NCBI RefSeq assembly: GCF_900142065.1
Contig: NZ_FSRJ01000002.1
Coordinates: forward strand, 124,001-188,000
Length of the DNA stretch: 64,000 bases
Direction: 5' to 3'
Source: Agromyces cerinus subsp. cerinus
GTDB taxonomy: Bacteria; Actinomycetota; Actinomycetes; Actinomycetales; Microbacteriaceae
This document shows, one piece after another, positions 27,697 through 36,445 of this stretch. The stretch's first letter is position 1. Every line of letters starts with the position of its first letter. Made by a program: the position numbers and the translations under genes. The notes under the pieces are model-generated. The model saw nothing but the letters and a program-made list of their open reading frames with translations. It ran no database searches and was not told the origin of the DNA.

Positions 27697-29309
27697 TGCT
27701 GCACTTCGAAGCCGCGAGCGCCTCGCCCGGCGAGCCCTGGCTGAACATCGCCATCTTCGGCGCCTTCGTTGCGATCACGATGATCATCGTGTTCCGCGCG
27801 AGCCGCAACAACAAGACCGCCGCCGACTACTACGCCGCCGGCCGCTCGTTCACGGGCGGTCAGAACGGCTCGGCCATCGCCGGCGACTACCTCTCGGCGG
27901 CGTCGTTCCTCGGCATCGTCGGCGCCATCGCGATCACGGGATACGACGGGTTCCTCTACTCGATCGGGTTCCTCGTGGCGTGGCTCGTGGCCCTGCTGCT
28001 CGTCGCCGAGCTGCTGCGCAACACGGGCAAGTTCACGATGGCCGATGTGCTCTCGTTCCGGTTGAAGCAGAAGCCGGTGCGCATCGCAGCGGCCACCACG
28101 ACGCTCGTCGTCTGCTTCTTCTACCTGCTCGCCCAGATGGCCGGAGCCGGCGGTCTCGTCTCGCTCCTGCTCGGCGTGGGCGACCAGCTCGGCCAGGCGC
28201 TCGTCATCACGGTGGTCGGTGCGCTCATGATCCTCTACGTGCTCATCGGCGGCATGAAGGGCACGACCTGGGTGCAGATCATCAAGGCGATCCTGCTCAT
28301 CGCGGGCGCCGGCGTGATGACGGTCTGGGTGCTCGCGATCAACGGCTTCAACTTCTCGACCCTGCTCGACAACGCGGTCGCCGCGACGGGCAACCCCGAG
28401 ATCCTGAACCCGGGCCTGAAGTACGGGGTCTCCGAGATCGCGAAGGTCGACTTCCTCTCGCTCGGCCTCGCACTCGTGCTCGGCACCGCGGCCCTGCCGC
28501 ACGTGCTCATGCGCTTCTACACGGTGCCCACCGCGAAGGAGGCCCGCAAGTCGGTCGTCTGGGCGATCTGGCTCATCGGCATCTTCTACGTGTTCACGCT
28601 CGTGCTCGGCTACGGCGCGGCGGCCCTCGTCGGCGCCGACGTCATCGCGGCAGCACCCGGCGGCCCGAACTCGGCGGCCCCGCTGCTCGCGTTCGAACTC
28701 GGCGGGCCGCTCCTCCTCGGCCTGATCTCGGCGATCGCGTTCGCGACGATCCTCGCGGTGGTCGCCGGCCTCACGATCACGGCGGCGGCCTCCTTCGCCC
28801 ACGACATCTATGCGAGCGTCGTGAAGAAGGGCAAGCCGGCACCGGGCGCCGAGGTCAAGGTGGCCCGTCGCACCGTCGTCATCATCGGCATCGTGGCGAT
28901 CATCGGCGGCATCGGGGCCAACGGCCAGAACGTGGCGTTCCTCGTGGCGCTCGCGTTCGCGGTCGCGGCATCCGCGAACCTGCCGACGATCGTCTACTCG
29001 CTGTTCTGGAAGCGCTTCACCACGCAGGGCGCCCTCTGGAGCATGTACGGCGGCCTCGCGTCGGCGATCATCCTCATCATCTTCTCGCCGGTCGTCTCGG
29101 GCTCCGAGACCTCGATGCTGAAGTCCGAGTCGATCGACTTCGCGATCTTCCCGCTCTCGAACCCCGGCATCGTCTCGATCCCGCTGGCCTTCTTCCTGGG
29201 CTGGCTCGGCACGGTGCTCGACAAGAAGAAGGAGGACCCCGCGAAGCAGTCCGAGATGGAGGTGCGCTCGCTCACCGGCGTCGGAGCCGAGAAGGCGACG
29301 CAGCACTGA
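27696..29309 (+). CDS. Cation/acetate-type solute:sodium symporter (ActP/MctC-like)
   Basis: 537 residues, about 13 membrane helices; Na+-coupled uptake of acetate, propionate or pyruvate. Core motifs: KTAADYYAAGRSFTGGQNGSAIAGDYLSAASFLGIVGAIA, IGGMKGTTWVQIIKAILLI, LGTAALPHVLMRFYTVPTAKEARKSVVWAI, then VVAGLTITAAASFAHDIYASV and GQNVAFLVALAFAVAASANLPTIVYSLFWKRFT, all close to ActP and C. glutamicum MctC. It is the second such transporter in the window and the closer match to ActP. Co-translated with DUF485 and followed by a bidirectional terminator. Confidence 0.93.
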   Translation: MLHFEAASASPGEPWLNIAIFGAFVAITMIIVFRASRNNKTAADYYAAGRSFTGGQNGSAIAGDYLSAASFLGIVGAIAITGYDGFLYSIGFLVAWLVALLLVAELLRNTGKFTMADVLSFRLKQKPVRIAAATTTLVVCFFYLLAQMAGAGGLVSLLLGVGDQLGQALVITVVGALMILYVLIGGMKGTTWVQIIKAILLIAGAGVMTVWVLAINGFNFSTLLDNAVAATGNPEILNPGLKYGVSEIAKVDFLSLGLALVLGTAALPHVLMRFYTVPTAKEARKSVVWAIWLIGIFYVFTLVLGYGAAALVGADVIAAAPGGPNSAAPLLAFELGGPLLLGLISAIAFATILAVVAGLTITAAASFAHDIYASVVKKGKPAPGAEVKVARRTVVIIGIVAIIGGIGANGQNVAFLVALAFAVAASANLPTIVYSLFWKRFTTQGALWSMYGGLASAIILIIFSPVVSGSETSMLKSESIDFAIFPLSNPGIVSIPLAFFLGWLGTVLDKKKEDPAKQSEMEVRSLTGVGAEKATQH

Positions 29310-29401
29310 GCACCTCCCGGCGGCGAGAAGTCCCACTCGTCGCCGGGAACCCACTTCGACGCGGCGGGAATGCCTGCCCGTGCCGTGTCGTCGAGTGAAG
29401 A

Positions 29402-29436
29402 GGCGGATGCCGCAGCAGCACGCTGCGGCATCCGCC
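29402..29436. terminator. Bidirectional terminator between symporter and DUF389 genes
   Basis: 15-bp perfect stem (29402-29416 with 29422-29436) built on GCGGATGCCGC, loop of 5 bases, followed by CTT on the plus strand. Confidence 0.85.
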
Positions 29437-29483
29437 CTTGTCGTTCGTGGGCCCGGCCGCGCGGCCGGCCGTCGACGTGCTGC

Positions 29484-30482
29484 TCAGCGCACCTCGACCT
29501 GGCTGCCCGACTGCACGTCGAGGCTCACCGAGACGTACGACGGCAGCTTGCCGGCGAGATCGTCCTGGTACGTCTCGAGCGGCGGCAGTTCGCCGCCCGG
29601 GCTCTCGACCCCGACCGTGGCCTGCAGCCCGTTCCAGCTGACGCCCGTGATCGAGGCGCCCTTCGTGCCGTCGAGCCAGTCGTTCGTGACGGAGTGCAGG
29701 GTCACGGTCCACGAGGCGACGAACGCGATGATGAGCGAGTTCACGACGAGCGGGATCGCGACCACCGCGGTGAGCACGCCGACGATCGTGTACGCGCGAC
29801 GGCGGTTCGCGTCGACGACGGCCTCGGGGTCGCGCGGGTAGCCGGCGAGGGTGAAGACGAGCGACCCGGCGATGATGAGCGCGACGACGTTCGAGAGGAA
29901 CAGCATCGAGGCGCCGAAGGCCGCGTCGAACTGGCCCTGGCCGAGGCTGACCCCGACCACGCCGAGCGGCGGCACGAGCGAGATCGAGATCGCGACGCCC
30001 GGCAGGATGTTGCTGAGGTCGCGCCGGCACATCGCGAACGCCCCGGCGAGGCCCGTCGCGAATGCCGCGAGCAGGTCCATGAGGGTCGGTGCGGTGCGGC
30101 TCGTGACCTGCGGGTTCGTCGTGAGCTGCTGGGGATCGGGCAGGGTGTACGAGAGCAGCATGCCGAGCACGACGACGGCCACCATGCCGCCGACGAGCCA
30201 GAGCACCGAACGGCCGACGAGCGAAGCCCGCCCGGTCACGATGCCCGCGGCGACCCCGAGGATCGGCGTCGAGAGCGGGGCGATGATCATGGCCCCGATG
30301 ACGGTGGCGGTGGAGTCCCCGATGATGCCCGCGATCGCGATGACCGCCGACAGCAGGAGCATGATCACGAAGCCGGTGCGCTTGGCGCGCACGTCGCCGT
30401 GGTCGAGGTCGAGCTGGTCGAGCAGCTCCACCGCCGGGTTGCGCCGGTTCGCCGGAATGAGCAGGCCTGCCACTGACGACAT
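29484..30482 (-). CDS. DUF389 membrane protein
   Basis: 332 residues with at least seven membrane helices. The conserved DUF389 block TATVIGAMIIAPLSTPILGVAAGIVTGR lies near residue 60, followed by AFATGLAGAFAMCRRDLSNILPGVAISISLVPPLGVVGVSL, both hallmarks of the family. A C-terminal extracytoplasmic or cytoplasmic domain of about 75 residues (ASWTVTLHSVTNDWLDGTKGASITG) ends the protein. No transport substrate is established for the family. Monocistronic, convergent with the symporter gene. Confidence 0.88.
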   Translation of the reverse strand: MSSVAGLLIPANRRNPAVELLDQLDLDHGDVRAKRTGFVIMLLLSAVIAIAGIIGDSTATVIGAMIIAPLSTPILGVAAGIVTGRASLVGRSVLWLVGGMVAVVVLGMLLSYTLPDPQQLTTNPQVTSRTAPTLMDLLAAFATGLAGAFAMCRRDLSNILPGVAISISLVPPLGVVGVSLGQGQFDAAFGASMLFLSNVVALIIAGSLVFTLAGYPRDPEAVVDANRRRAYTIVGVLTAVVAIPLVVNSLIIAFVASWTVTLHSVTNDWLDGTKGASITGVSWNGLQATVGVESPGGELPPLETYQDDLAGKLPSYVSVSLDVQSGSQVEVR

Positions 30483-30508
30483 GCGCTGATGATCTCAGTC
30501 GAACCGAG

Positions 30509-30552
30509 CGGATGCCGCGGCGCAACGCCGTGCCGCGGCGCCGCGGCATCCG
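30509..30552 (-). terminator. Hairpin next to the lpd relic, probably the original lpd terminator
   Basis: 13-bp perfect stem (CGGATGCCGCGGC/GCCGCGGCATCCG), GC-rich 18-base loop. On the minus strand it follows the relic's stop codon (30554-30556) by one base, while the intact lpd has no comparable hairpin after its stop. Confidence 0.6.
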
Positions 30553-30553
30553 A

Positions 30554-30600
30554 TCACCTGCTGATCACGCGCCCCGCGAGGCCGTGGAACGTCTCCGGCA
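30554..30600 (-). pseudogene. Relic of the lpd 3' end
   Basis: Minus-strand reading gives [13 protein letters not shown]-stop, matching the intact Lpd C-terminus [13 protein letters not shown]-stop. At DNA level 30562-30596 matches 31577-31611 at 32 of 35 positions. Upstream sequence has no lpd similarity that I can see. It is in the same orientation as lpd, and the LAETG surface gene lies between the two copies. Confidence 0.65.
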
Positions 30601-30713
30601 TCGCCACTGCGCGTGGAGAGCTGCGGGCGACGCTCGATCTGCCGTACGCCGCATTCGTCGCGACGCGTATGGCCGCACTCGGGACGTGAACTGGAGTGCC
30701 GCTCCTCGACCGC

Positions 30714-31355
30714 TCAGCGCGGTGCGGGTGCGGTCCTTCGCCGCAACATCACGGCGGCGCCCGATGCGACGAGCGCGAGCGCAGCGATGCCGATCGTTCC
30801 GTCGAAGCCGGTCTCGGCGAGTTGATTCCCCGTCTCGGAGGCCGGCGCGGTGACCGCCTCTGCGGGCGGCACCTCTGCGGGCGGCACCTCTGCGGGTTCC
30901 GTCGGTGCTTCGGTCTCCGCCGGCGCCGCGATGGTCAGCGTGAGCCAGTCCGACCTCACGAAGAATCCGGGCCCGGGCTGCTGTGCTCGCACGACGAACG
31001 CGGTCTGATCGGGGCTGTCTGCCGTCGCGGGCTCCGACGGGTCGACATGGATCTGGAACATCCCGTTGTCATCGGTCTCGAACACCTCAGCCGGGGAGCT
31101 GACCGTTTCCGGCGTGATCCTGCCGTACACGACGTATCCGGAACTGTTCGGGATGAAGCCGGAACCGGCGACATCGAATCCGTCACCCCATGCGCCGGCG
31201 ACGAAGCCGGTCCGATCGATCACGATGACCGGTTCGTAGTCAGCGGGGGTCTCGGGCAGCTCTTCGGCTGCCGCTGAGGTCGCGGCGAGGCCGACGAGCA
31301 GGAAGCCCGCCGCGACGGCGATGGCGCCCTTGCGGTAGGCCGTGACGTACCTCAT
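30714..31355 (-). CDS. Surface protein with LAETG class-E sortase signal
   Basis: 213 residues. Signal peptide (AIAVAAGFLLVGLAATSAAAEE), then a beta-rich domain of about 110 residues (VAGAWGDGFDVAGSGFIPNSSGYVVYGRITPETV ... TAFVVRAQQPGPGFFVRSDWLTLTI), a repeat linker PAEVPPAEVPPAE, and a sorting signal LAETG followed by a hydrophobic helix and RRRTAPAPR. LAxTG is the recognition sequence of class E sortases in high-GC Gram-positives. Start at the ATG 31355; an ATG 84 bases upstream is unlikely. The gene sits between intact lpd and the lpd relic, suggesting later insertion. The ligand is unknown. Confidence 0.82.
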   Translation of the reverse strand: MRYVTAYRKGAIAVAAGFLLVGLAATSAAAEELPETPADYEPVIVIDRTGFVAGAWGDGFDVAGSGFIPNSSGYVVYGRITPETVSSPAEVFETDDNGMFQIHVDPSEPATADSPDQTAFVVRAQQPGPGFFVRSDWLTLTIAAPAETEAPTEPAEVPPAEVPPAEAVTAPASETGNQLAETGFDGTIGIAALALVASGAAVMLRRRTAPAPR

Positions 31356-31568
31356 CACTCGTGCTTCTTTCGTTCGGGGCTCCAGGGCAGAGCGATACGG
31401 ACTCACCCGATGCAAGACCGAGTGTGGAAACCCTCTCAACGCGGCTTCGAGTGTGTTGACAGTTGTATCAGAACGACTCGTGCTTCACACAGCCCTCGTC
31501 ATCGACAGCCTTCCTCGCGGCATCGGGCATGCCTTCGCTGTACTGATCACGGCACTCACTGCGAACTC

Positions 31569-32969
31569 CTACATGTTGATCATGTGCCCCGCGAGGCCGT
31601 GGAAGGTCTCCTGCAGCGCCTCCGACAGGGTGGGGTGGGTGTGCACGTTGCGAGCCAGCTCGAGCGCGCCGAGATCCCACTTCTGCGCGAGGGTGAGCTC
31701 GGGCAGCAGTTCGGAGACGTCGGGCCCGATCAGGTGCCCGCCGAGGAGTTCGAGGTGCTTCGCGTCGGCGACGAGCTTCACGAAGCCGATGGGCTCGCCG
31801 AGGCCGTTGGCCTTGCCGTTGGCGCTGAACGGGAACTTCGACACGACCACGTCATAGCCCTCATCACGGGCCTGCTGCTCGGTCAGCCCGAACGAGGCGA
31901 CCTGCGGCGAGCAGAACGTGGCGCGCGGCATCATTCGGTAGTCGCCGAGTTCCATGGTCTCGGCGTCGCCGATGGTCTCGGCGGCCACGACGCCCTGAGC
32001 CTCGGCCACGTGTGCGAGCATGAGCTTCGCGGTGACGTCGCCGATGGCGTAGATGTGCGGCACGTTCGTGCGCATGCGCTCGTCGATGCCGATCGCGCCG
32101 CGCTCGGTGAGGGCGACGCCGGCCGCCTCGAGGCCGAAGCCCTCGACGTTCGGCGCGAAGCCCACCGAGATGAGCGCGCGGTCGACGTCGAGTGAACCCG
32201 GCTGCCCGTCGGCGGCCGTGTACGAGACGGTGACGGATGCGCCGTTGTCGACGACCGACTCGACCTTCGTCGAGGTGAGGATCGGCACGCCGAGGTTGCG
32301 GTACTGGCGGGTGATCTCCTTCGAGACCTCGACGTCTTCGTTGGGCAGTGCCCGGTCGAGGAACTCGATGACGGTGACCGTGACGCCGTAGTTGCGCAGC
32401 ACGTAGGCGAACTCCATGCCGATGGCCCCGGCGCCCACGATCGCGATCGAGCGCGGCAGGTCGCGCGTGAGGATCTGCGTCTCGTACGTGACGACGTTCT
32501 GCGACAACTGCACGCCGGGCAGCAGGCGCACGCGCGAACCGGTCGCGATGATCGCGTTGGCGAACGTGACCTGCTCGGTCGTGCCGTCGGACTTCGCGAC
32601 GTCGATCGAGTTCGGGCCGGTGAACGAGCCCCGCCCGTCGAACTCGGTGATGCCGTTCTTCTTCATGAGGAAGTGCACGCCCTTGACGTGCTTCTCCGAC
32701 ACCTGGCGGCTGCGGTCGAACGCGACGCCGAAGTCGAAGTGCGCGTCGCCCGAGATGCCGAACGTGGCGGCCTGGTCGTGGAAGATGTGGGCGAGCTCGG
32801 CGTTGCGCAGCAGCGCCTTCGATGGGATGCACCCGACGTTGAGGCACACACCACCCCAGTACTTCTCCTCGATCACCGCGACGCTGAGACCGAGTTGGGC
32901 GGCGCGCACCGCGGCGACGTAGCCGCCGGGACCGGCGCCGAGGACGACGACATCGAAATGGCTGGTCAT
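31569..32969 (-). CDS. lpd: Dihydrolipoyl dehydrogenase
   Basis: FAD- and NAD-dependent E3 subunit of pyruvate and 2-oxoglutarate dehydrogenase complexes. 466 residues. FAD-binding [22 protein letters not shown] at the start, redox-active disulfide in [16 protein letters not shown] (around residue 40), NAD motif [17 protein letters not shown], second FAD motif [18 protein letters not shown], and the C-terminal catalytic His in [20 protein letters not shown] lies seven bases before the ATG, with GGAGA in the spacer. There is no hairpin close after the stop; see the relic at 30554. Confidence 0.97.
   Translation of the reverse strand: MTSHFDVVVLGAGPGGYVAAVRAAQLGLSVAVIEEKYWGGVCLNVGCIPSKALLRNAELAHIFHDQAATFGISGDAHFDFGVAFDRSRQVSEKHVKGVHFLMKKNGITEFDGRGSFTGPNSIDVAKSDGTTEQVTFANAIIATGSRVRLLPGVQLSQNVVTYETQILTRDLPRSIAIVGAGAIGMEFAYVLRNYGVTVTVIEFLDRALPNEDVEVSKEITRQYRNLGVPILTSTKVESVVDNGASVTVSYTAADGQPGSLDVDRALISVGFAPNVEGFGLEAAGVALTERGAIGIDERMRTNVPHIYAIGDVTAKLMLAHVAEAQGVVAAETIGDAETMELGDYRMMPRATFCSPQVASFGLTEQQARDEGYDVVVSKFPFSANGKANGLGEPIGFVKLVADAKHLELLGGHLIGPDVSELLPELTLAQKWDLGALELARNVHTHPTLSEALQETFHGLAGHMINM
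31577..31611. repeat. Direct-repeat copy 2 (in intact lpd) of the lpd-tail duplication
   Basis: 35 bases matching 30562-30596 at 32 positions, same orientation, 1015 bp apart. This copy is the functional lpd 3' end. Confidence 0.7.
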
Positions 32970-33112
32970 GGTCTCCAGACTATGGTCGCGAGGGCGACGA
33001 TGCACCGGGGAATCGAGGCCGAACGCCATGCAGCGGATGCCTCGACTGCCGAGCTTCGGCGGATTCCGGACATGCACCCCGGCAGCGGTGTCGGGCCGTC
33101 AGTGGCCGGGCG

Positions 33113-33118
33113 TACGCT
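33113..33118 (+). promoter_or_regulatory. Candidate -10 of leaderless EamA transporter gene
   Basis: TACGCT six bases before the GTG at 33125; the same hexamer and spacing precede the chorismate mutase gene. Confidence 0.4.
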
Positions 33119-33124
33119 CGACCG

Positions 33125-34117
33125 GTGAGCACCAGCACCGCACCGAACGCCGTCGCCGCGGCATCCGCACCGTCGCAGCCGAACCGGCTGTCGACGTGGC
33201 TGCAGTTCCTCGGCATGGGCGTGGTCTGGGGCGCCAGCTTCCTCTTCATGAAGGTCGCCCTCGAGGGTGTGGGCTTCACCCAGGTCGCGTGGTCGCGGCT
33301 CGTGCTCGGCGGGCTCACACTCGGGGTCATCGTGCTCGTCATGCGCCCGCGGGTCACGTCGCCCACGGGGGAGCGCGGCCCGGTGCTGCCGCGCCAGCCG
33401 ATCGTGTGGCTGCACTTCACGGTCATCGCGATCAGCGGATGCGTCGTGCCCCACATGCTCTTCGCGTGGGCCGAACTCCACGTCTCGTCGAGCCTCGCCT
33501 CGATCTACAACGCCGTCACCCCCATCACGACGGCGCTCATGGCCACCCTCGCGTTCCGCGTCGAGAAGCTCGCCGCGGCGCAGTGGGCAGGAGTGCTCGT
33601 CGGCATCGCGGGCGTCGTCGTGATCATCGGGCCGTGGCAGTACGCCGCGCTCACCGGGAGCCTGCTCGGTCAGCTCGCCTGCCTCGGCGCGGCCGTCTGC
33701 TACGGGTTCACCTTCGGCTACACGCGCAAATTCCTGAGCACGCGGCCGATCGCCCCGGCGACGTTCGCGTTCCTCAACATCGGCATCGCGGGCGCGATCA
33801 TGCTCGTGCTGACCCCGGTGATCGCGTGGCAGCCGGTCGAACTCGATCTCGCGATCGTCGGCTCGCTGGTCGCCCTCGGCGTGCTCGGCACCGGGCTCGC
33901 CTATATCTGGAACATCAACGTGCTGCGCGCCTGGGGCCCCACGAACGCGTCGACGGTCACCTACGTCACTCCGGTGGTCGGCGTCGCACTCGGGGTGCTG
34001 CTGCTCGGCGAGCGCTTCTCGTGGCACGAGCCGATCGGCGCGGCGCTCGTGCTCCTCGGCATCCTGCTCGCGCAGGGCCGTCTGCGCCTTCCGCGCCGGG
34101 GCATCGCCGCCGCCTGA
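33125..34117 (+). CDS. EamA/DMT-family transporter
   Basis: 330 residues, ten membrane helices in two EamA repeats: LGMGVVWGASFLFMKVALEGVGFTQVAWSRLVLGGL begins the first and GQLACLGAAVCYGFTFGYTRKFLSTRP the second, each ending in a helix such as PVVGVALGVLLLGERFSWHEPIGAALVLLGILLAQ. Members export or import amino acids, metabolites or nucleotide sugars; direction and substrate cannot be told. GTG start, probably leaderless. Divergent from lpd with 155 bases between them. Confidence 0.9.
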   Translation: MSTSTAPNAVAAASAPSQPNRLSTWLQFLGMGVVWGASFLFMKVALEGVGFTQVAWSRLVLGGLTLGVIVLVMRPRVTSPTGERGPVLPRQPIVWLHFTVIAISGCVVPHMLFAWAELHVSSSLASIYNAVTPITTALMATLAFRVEKLAAAQWAGVLVGIAGVVVIIGPWQYAALTGSLLGQLACLGAAVCYGFTFGYTRKFLSTRPIAPATFAFLNIGIAGAIMLVLTPVIAWQPVELDLAIVGSLVALGVLGTGLAYIWNINVLRAWGPTNASTVTYVTPVVGVALGVLLLGERFSWHEPIGAALVLLGILLAQGRLRLPRRGIAAA

Positions 34118-34173
34118 CTGGCGCCTGACCCGCTCCGGCGCTCTCGCTCCTCCGCTGTGATCCGGCGAAGGGG

Positions 34174-34226
34174 TTGACAGGCGCACGCGAGCATGGTTGG
34201 TTAGTTACACAAGTAATGAACCAACC
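34174..34226 (+). promoter_or_regulatory. Promoter and operator of the YtrA-type operon
   Basis: A consensus -35 TTGACA at 34174-34179 is followed by an imperfect 32-bp palindrome at 34195-34226 (GGTTGGTT-NN-TTAC ... GTAA-NN-AACCAACC) covering the expected -10. This fits autorepression by the GntR/YtrA regulator encoded 27 bases later. Confidence 0.7.
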
Positions 34227-34252
34227 AAGGTTCGACGCAGCAAAGGGCGGGC

Positions 34253-34612
34253 ATGGACGAATCGCGTCCGATCTTCATCCAGATCGCAGAACAGATCGAG
34301 AACGACATCATCGACGGGTCGCTGCCAGAAGGCGGCCAGATCCCCTCGACGAACGAGTTCGCCGCATTCCTGCGCGTCAACCCGGCCACAGCACTGAAAG
34401 GGGTGACCCGCCTTGTCGACGACGGCATCGTGGAGAAGCGAAGGGGCATCGGCATGTTCGTGACGATCGGCGCCCGTGAACGGCTCGTCGAACGCCGGCG
34501 AGCGGGCTTCGCCGCCGAATTCCTCAGACCACTCATCATCGAGGCCGAGAAGCTCGGCATCGACATCGACGAACTCGCGGGCATGCTCCGCGCGGAAAGG
34601 ATCCAATCATGA
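34253..34612 (+). CDS. GntR-family regulator, YtrA subfamily
   Basis: 119 residues. The N-terminal winged helix is the GntR type (RPIFIQIAEQIENDIIDGSLPEGGQIPSTNEFAAFLRVNPATALKGVTRLVDDGIVEKRRGIGMFV); the C-terminal part is only a short helical dimer arm of about 45 residues, which defines the YtrA subfamily. Such genes head ABC-transporter operons responding to cell-wall antibiotics. The ATGA overlap with the ATPase gene and the palindrome in front support an autoregulated three-gene operon. Confidence 0.9.
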   Translation: MDESRPIFIQIAEQIENDIIDGSLPEGGQIPSTNEFAAFLRVNPATALKGVTRLVDDGIVEKRRGIGMFVTIGARERLVERRRAGFAAEFLRPLIIEAEKLGIDIDELAGMLRAERIQS

Positions 34613-35514
34613 CCGGCACAGTGGTGCGCGCCACCGGCCTCACGAAGCGCTACGGCTCGTTCACGGCCGTCGACGCGGTCGACTTCTCCCTCGAGGAGAA
34701 TCGCATCTACGGCCTGCTCGGGCGGAACGGCGCGGGCAAGACGACGATCATGCAGCTGCTCACGGGCCAGCTCTTCGCGAGCGCCGGGCGTCTCGAGGTC
34801 TTCGGCCGCGAGCCCGCCGAGCACGCCGACGTGCTGCGTCGCATGTGCTTCATCGCCGAGTCGCAGCGCTACCCCGAGGACTTCACACCGGCGCACGTCT
34901 TCAAATCGGCCCCGTGGTTCTTCGAGAACTGGGATGCCGCGTTCGCCGAGCAGCTCGTCAGCGACTTCCGCCTCCCGATGAAGCGCCGCATCAAGAAGCT
35001 CTCGCGCGGTCAGCTCTCGGCCGTCGGCGTCATCGTGGGTCTCGCGAGCCGCGCGCCGCTGACGTTCTTCGACGAGCCCTACCTCGGACTCGACGCGGTC
35101 GCCCGGCACATCTTCTACGACCGCCTGCTCGAGGACTACGTCGCGCACCCCCGCACCGTCGTGCTCTCGACTCACCTGATCGACGAAGTCGCGAACCTGC
35201 TCGAACACGTGATCCTCATCGACCAGGGGCGGATCCTCCTCGACCGCGACGCCGACGAGGTGCGCGGCTCGGCGACCACCATCGCCGGCCCGCGGAACAC
35301 CGTCGAAGCGTTCGTCGCCGACCGGCCCGTCATCGGGCGGGAAGGCCTCGGCGGACTGGCATCCGTGACGATCGACGGCCGTCTCGACCAGCGCGACCGC
35401 ATCCAGGCGGCCGAGCTCGGCCTCGAGCTCGCGCCCGTCTCGCTCCAGCAGCTCATCGTCCACTTGACCGGCACCGACCTCGCCGGTTCGACCGAACAGG
35501 AGAACGCAGCATGA
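34609..35514 (+). CDS. ABC transporter ATP-binding protein (YtrB-like)
   Basis: 301 residues. Walker A GRNGAGKTT, signature LSRGQLSAV (one change from LSGGQ), Walker B LTFFDEPYLGLD, switch His in VLSTHLI; a C-terminal regulatory tail of about 80 residues follows. Inserted between the YtrA-type regulator and the permease with ATGA overlaps on both sides. By family and context it probably powers export or protection against an envelope-active compound. The LSRGQ variant is common in this subfamily. Confidence 0.9.
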   Translation: MTGTVVRATGLTKRYGSFTAVDAVDFSLEENRIYGLLGRNGAGKTTIMQLLTGQLFASAGRLEVFGREPAEHADVLRRMCFIAESQRYPEDFTPAHVFKSAPWFFENWDAAFAEQLVSDFRLPMKRRIKKLSRGQLSAVGVIVGLASRAPLTFFDEPYLGLDAVARHIFYDRLLEDYVAHPRTVVLSTHLIDEVANLLEHVILIDQGRILLDRDADEVRGSATTIAGPRNTVEAFVADRPVIGREGLGGLASVTIDGRLDQRDRIQAAELGLELAPVSLQQLIVHLTGTDLAGSTEQENAA

Positions 35515-36281
35515 CCGCCGTCGCGACCGCACCCGTCGTGCGCACCGAGGCCCGTTCACGGGCCCACGAGATCTGGCGCATCGTGCGCCTGCACGCCGTC
35601 AACCCGTCGATCTTCTTCGGTATCCCGTGGATGATCATCGGCGCCGCGTGGGCGATCTCGCTCATCATCACGCTCATCATCCGGGCGGGTTCCGGCGGCG
35701 ACGTGACCACCGAAGACCTCGACAACATGCGCTACAGCTGGGCGGTGCTCTCGCCCCAGTGGTACCTCGTCGTGGTGGGCGTGCAGGCGATCGGATTCAC
35801 CTTCTCGTTCGCGCTCGGCTTCGGCACGACGCGTCGCGACTTCTGGGTGGGCACGAGCGTCATGTTCCTGCTCGTGTCGATCATGTACGCGGCCGCGATC
35901 GCGACGCTCGTGCAGATCGAGATCGCCACCGACGGCTGGGGGCTCGGCGCGCACATGTTCGACGCGCTCTGGTACGGCCAGAACTGGTTCCTCGACTTCT
36001 ACACGAGCTTCGCGTTGCAGCTCCTCGTGCTCTTCATCGGTGCGAGCGTCACGACCGTCTACATGCGCTGGCGCATGCGCGGCATGATGATCCTGCTGTT
36101 CACCGCGATCGCCCTGCTGCTCGCCGCGATCACCGGGGTCACCCTGACCGGTTCGTGGCCGTCACTGTTCGCCTGGTTCGGCACGATCGGCATCGCCGGC
36201 GTCTTCAGCGTGGTGCTGGGGCTCGCGGTGGTCTCCGCGATCGTCGGCTACTTCGTCATCCGGCGGGCGACGCCCCGCTGA
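35511..36281 (+). CDS. ABC-2-like membrane permease of the YtrA operon
   Basis: 256 residues with six predicted membrane helices (for example IFFGIPWMIIGAAWAISLIITLII, FWVGTSVMFLLVSIMYAAAIATLV, MMILLFTAIALLLAAITGVTLTG). No catalytic motifs. It overlaps the ATPase gene by ATGA and closes the operon before a strong hairpin. It is the membrane subunit of the transporter; the substrate is not known. Confidence 0.85.
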   Translation: MTAVATAPVVRTEARSRAHEIWRIVRLHAVNPSIFFGIPWMIIGAAWAISLIITLIIRAGSGGDVTTEDLDNMRYSWAVLSPQWYLVVVGVQAIGFTFSFALGFGTTRRDFWVGTSVMFLLVSIMYAAAIATLVQIEIATDGWGLGAHMFDALWYGQNWFLDFYTSFALQLLVLFIGASVTTVYMRWRMRGMMILLFTAIALLLAAITGVTLTGSWPSLFAWFGTIGIAGVFSVVLGLAVVSAIVGYFVIRRATPR

Positions 36282-36299
36282 TCGAGCGGGTCATCAGCC

Positions 36300-36337
36300 G
36301 CGGCGCGGCATCCGGTGGGGGTCGGATGCCGCGCCGC
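36300..36337 (+). terminator. Terminator of the YtrA-type operon
   Basis: 15-bp perfect stem (36300-36314 with 36323-36337) containing GGCATCCG/CGGATGCC, 8-base loop, 18 bases after the stop codon. Confidence 0.85.
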
Positions 36338-36445
36338 ACCCGTTCGCCTCGAGCGCGCCGTCATCCGCGAGGATGACGGCGCCGGTGCGTGAATACGGCC
36401 CGCGACCGACGCGCCGCCCCGGCCCGCCCCGGCAGGCTCGGGGGT

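Noticed and set aside
30489-30689. Small plus-strand ORF over the lpd relic
   Set aside because: No ribosome site, low-complexity sequence, and the region is explained by the hairpin and the relic on the minus strand.
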